A DNA stretch of 64,000 nt, taken from Defluviimonas aquaemixtae (GTDB taxonomy: Bacteria > Pseudomonadota > Alphaproteobacteria > Rhodobacterales > Rhodobacteraceae). A program made the position numbers and the translations under genes. The notes under the pieces are model-generated. The model was not told the origin of the DNA and made no database searches. It saw only the letters and a program-made list of their open reading frames with translations. The stretch spans positions 2,046,001-2,110,000 of the forward strand of contig NZ_OMOQ01000001.1 of assembly GCF_900302475.1 (NCBI RefSeq), read 5' to 3'. This document shows positions 63,037 to 64,000 of the stretch, one piece after another. Each line of letters starts with the position of its first letter. The stretch's first letter is position 1.

Positions 63037-64000
63037 TCAGCCGCGGTCGGACAGTCCATACCACGCATAGGCGGCGGGAAGTAGGAGGCGGCGGAAGCGA
63101 CCGAACGGAAACCGCTCGGGCGGGGCCGCCATGAGCGCGGGCACCCCGGCTTGCCCCGTTGCAAGCCCTGCGAGGAGCCGGCCTGCATAGGTTCCGAGCG
63201 CTACACCGTTGCCATGCCAGGCGAAACCCGCCCAAGCGTCGGGCCAGTCGCCCAGCGGGCCGACATAGGGCCTGAGCCCCCGCGCGAGGCAGACGAAACC
63301 CGACCAGAAATGCGGCGTCTCGACCTCGGCCCACGCCGGAAACATCGCCTCGAAATCGGTCCGGATCCGGCGCTGCATATCCCTTTGCGCAGATGGCCCG
63401 GCGCGTGTCCCCCCGCGCATCCCGAACAAGAAGCACCGATTCGGCATCAGGCGGAAATAATGCAATAGATTGCGCGTGTCATAGGCCATGCCATCACTGG
63501 TCCAGCCCTGCGCGGCGATCTCACCTTCGCTCAGTTCGCGGGTCACGAGAACCGCCGACTGCGCGGGCAGATAGCGCCCAGCCATCCAGTCAGGCAGATC
63601 GTCGCTCGAATAACCGTTCGTCGCGAGGATAAGCTTTCCTGCGATGAGCTGCCCCTGGGCACCTTCCAGCACGTAGCGGGCTCCCTCGCGACGGATCGCG
63701 GTGACCGAGCTGCTCTCGAAGATCCGCGCGCCGGCGTCGCGCGCCGCCGCGGCGAGGCCGAGGACATACTTCAGAGGATTGAAGGCGAAACCGATCGGCA
63801 GACGCAGCGCACCGTGGAACCCTGGTCCGGCAAGCCCCTCGCCCGAAAGCTCCGAAGGACCGATAACGTCGACCCTCACGCCATATGCGTGCGCCAGCGC
63901 GGCGGCTTCGTCCCTGAACTCCGCGAAATCCCTCGGCCGGTGGGCGACCATTGTCTCGCCCTGCTCGGAATGGATGTCGGCCGCGATGCCGTGCTGCTCG
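63037..64000 (-). CDS. FAD-dependent oxidoreductase (PuuB/OrdL-like), 3' part
   Basis: The frame is open to the window's right edge, so the N-terminal FAD loop is outside. What is seen (about 320 residues) belongs to the D-amino-acid-oxidase superfamily: GRYLPAQSAVLVTREL, the substrate region MPNRCFLFGMRGGTR, and the C-terminal GLRPYVGPLGDWPDAWAGFAWHGNGVALGTYAGRLL that closes the FAD site. The closest named relatives are gamma-glutamylputrescine oxidase and OrdL. An internal Met at 63951 should not be taken as the start. Gap to the M20 gene is 82 bases. Confidence 0.87.
   Translation of the reverse strand, partial: EQHGIAADIHSEQGETMVAHRPRDFAEFRDEAAALAHAYGVRVDVIGPSELSGEGLAGPGFHGALRLPIGFAFNPLKYVLGLAAAARDAGARIFESSSVTAIRREGARYVLEGAQGQLIAGKLILATNGYSSDDLPDWMAGRYLPAQSAVLVTRELSEGEIAAQGWTSDGMAYDTRNLLHYFRLMPNRCFLFGMRGGTRAGPSAQRDMQRRIRTDFEAMFPAWAEVETPHFWSGFVCLARGLRPYVGPLGDWPDAWAGFAWHGNGVALGTYAGRLLAGLATGQAGVPALMAAPPERFPFGRFRRLLLPAAYAWYGLSDRG

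Overview
The window is 64 kb of visibly GC-rich, gene-dense chromosome from an alphaproteobacterium, very probably family Rhodobacteraceae (Rhodobacter/Roseobacter group). This rests on the protein set and its order: AI-2E-family permease–hdaA–ppk–ppx, folB–folP–glmM, a propionyl-CoA carboxylase/methylmalonyl-CoA mutase cluster next to a ScfR/PccR-type regulator, a betI–betA/choXWV choline locus, a VPLPA-CTERM protein and a DUF1127 protein. I found no tRNA, rRNA, CRISPR array, insertion sequence or prophage. Most of the window reads as core chromosome.

Layout. 1–3.6 kb: the 3' end of ilvC, a J-domain/TerB protein, an EEP-fold phosphatase, small exported proteins and a decayed cupin gene. 3.6–9.2 kb (minus): ppx, ppk1, hdaA and an AI-2E-family permease (polyphosphate and replication control). 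9.4–16.2 kb (plus): a divergent PPDK-like protein, a SleB-type cell wall hydrolase, then folB, folP and glmM. 16.2–18.7 kb: acetyltransferase, glyoxalase-like protein and nhaA. 18.7–28 kb (minus): methylmalonyl-CoA mutase, a sulfotransferase-like protein, pccA, several small exported proteins and pccB, which together carry propionyl-CoA to succinyl-CoA. 28.3–32.4 kb: a Bcr/CflA efflux pump, then a DUF4240 gene coupled to the ScfR regulator that probably controls propionate use, then a DUF465 protein. 32.6–34.3 kb: pabB and a pabC-like gene for p-aminobenzoate. 34.5–41.6 kb: a choline island. betI, a 41-aa ORF, a threonine-dehydratase-like gene, a GST and betA run leftward with stop/start overlaps; choX, choW and choV run rightward; two near-identical BetI-type operators lie between them. 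41.6–50.1 kb: GFA protein, DMT exporter, ArgO/LysE exporter with its divergent ArgP-type regulator, a YebC regulator, two convergent SLC13-type permeases and a YmdB-type phosphodiesterase. 50.4–57.3 kb: VPLPA-CTERM protein, 5-formyl-THF cyclo-ligase, MgtE, guanine deaminase, a probable 8-oxoguanine deaminase, a HisN-type phosphatase and an XRE regulator. 57.6–64 kb: quinone oxidoreductase and LysR regulator with overlapping 3' ends, DUF1127 protein, Bax-inhibitor-1 protein, glutamine amidotransferase, M20 amidohydrolase and the 3' part of an FAD oxidoreductase.

The points I consider most worth checking are: the TTTGC-type repeats shared by the pccB and DUF4240–scfR promoters; the bet operon, which lacks betB and instead carries a dehydratase, a GST and a coupled 41-aa ORF; a cupin pseudogene with three independent lesions; a PPDK-like protein that keeps its catalytic His and Cys but has a degenerate nucleotide domain; a LysR protein whose tail is encoded antisense to its neighbour; and a cluster of perfect palindromes between two purine deaminase genes. 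No obviously new multi-gene system was found.
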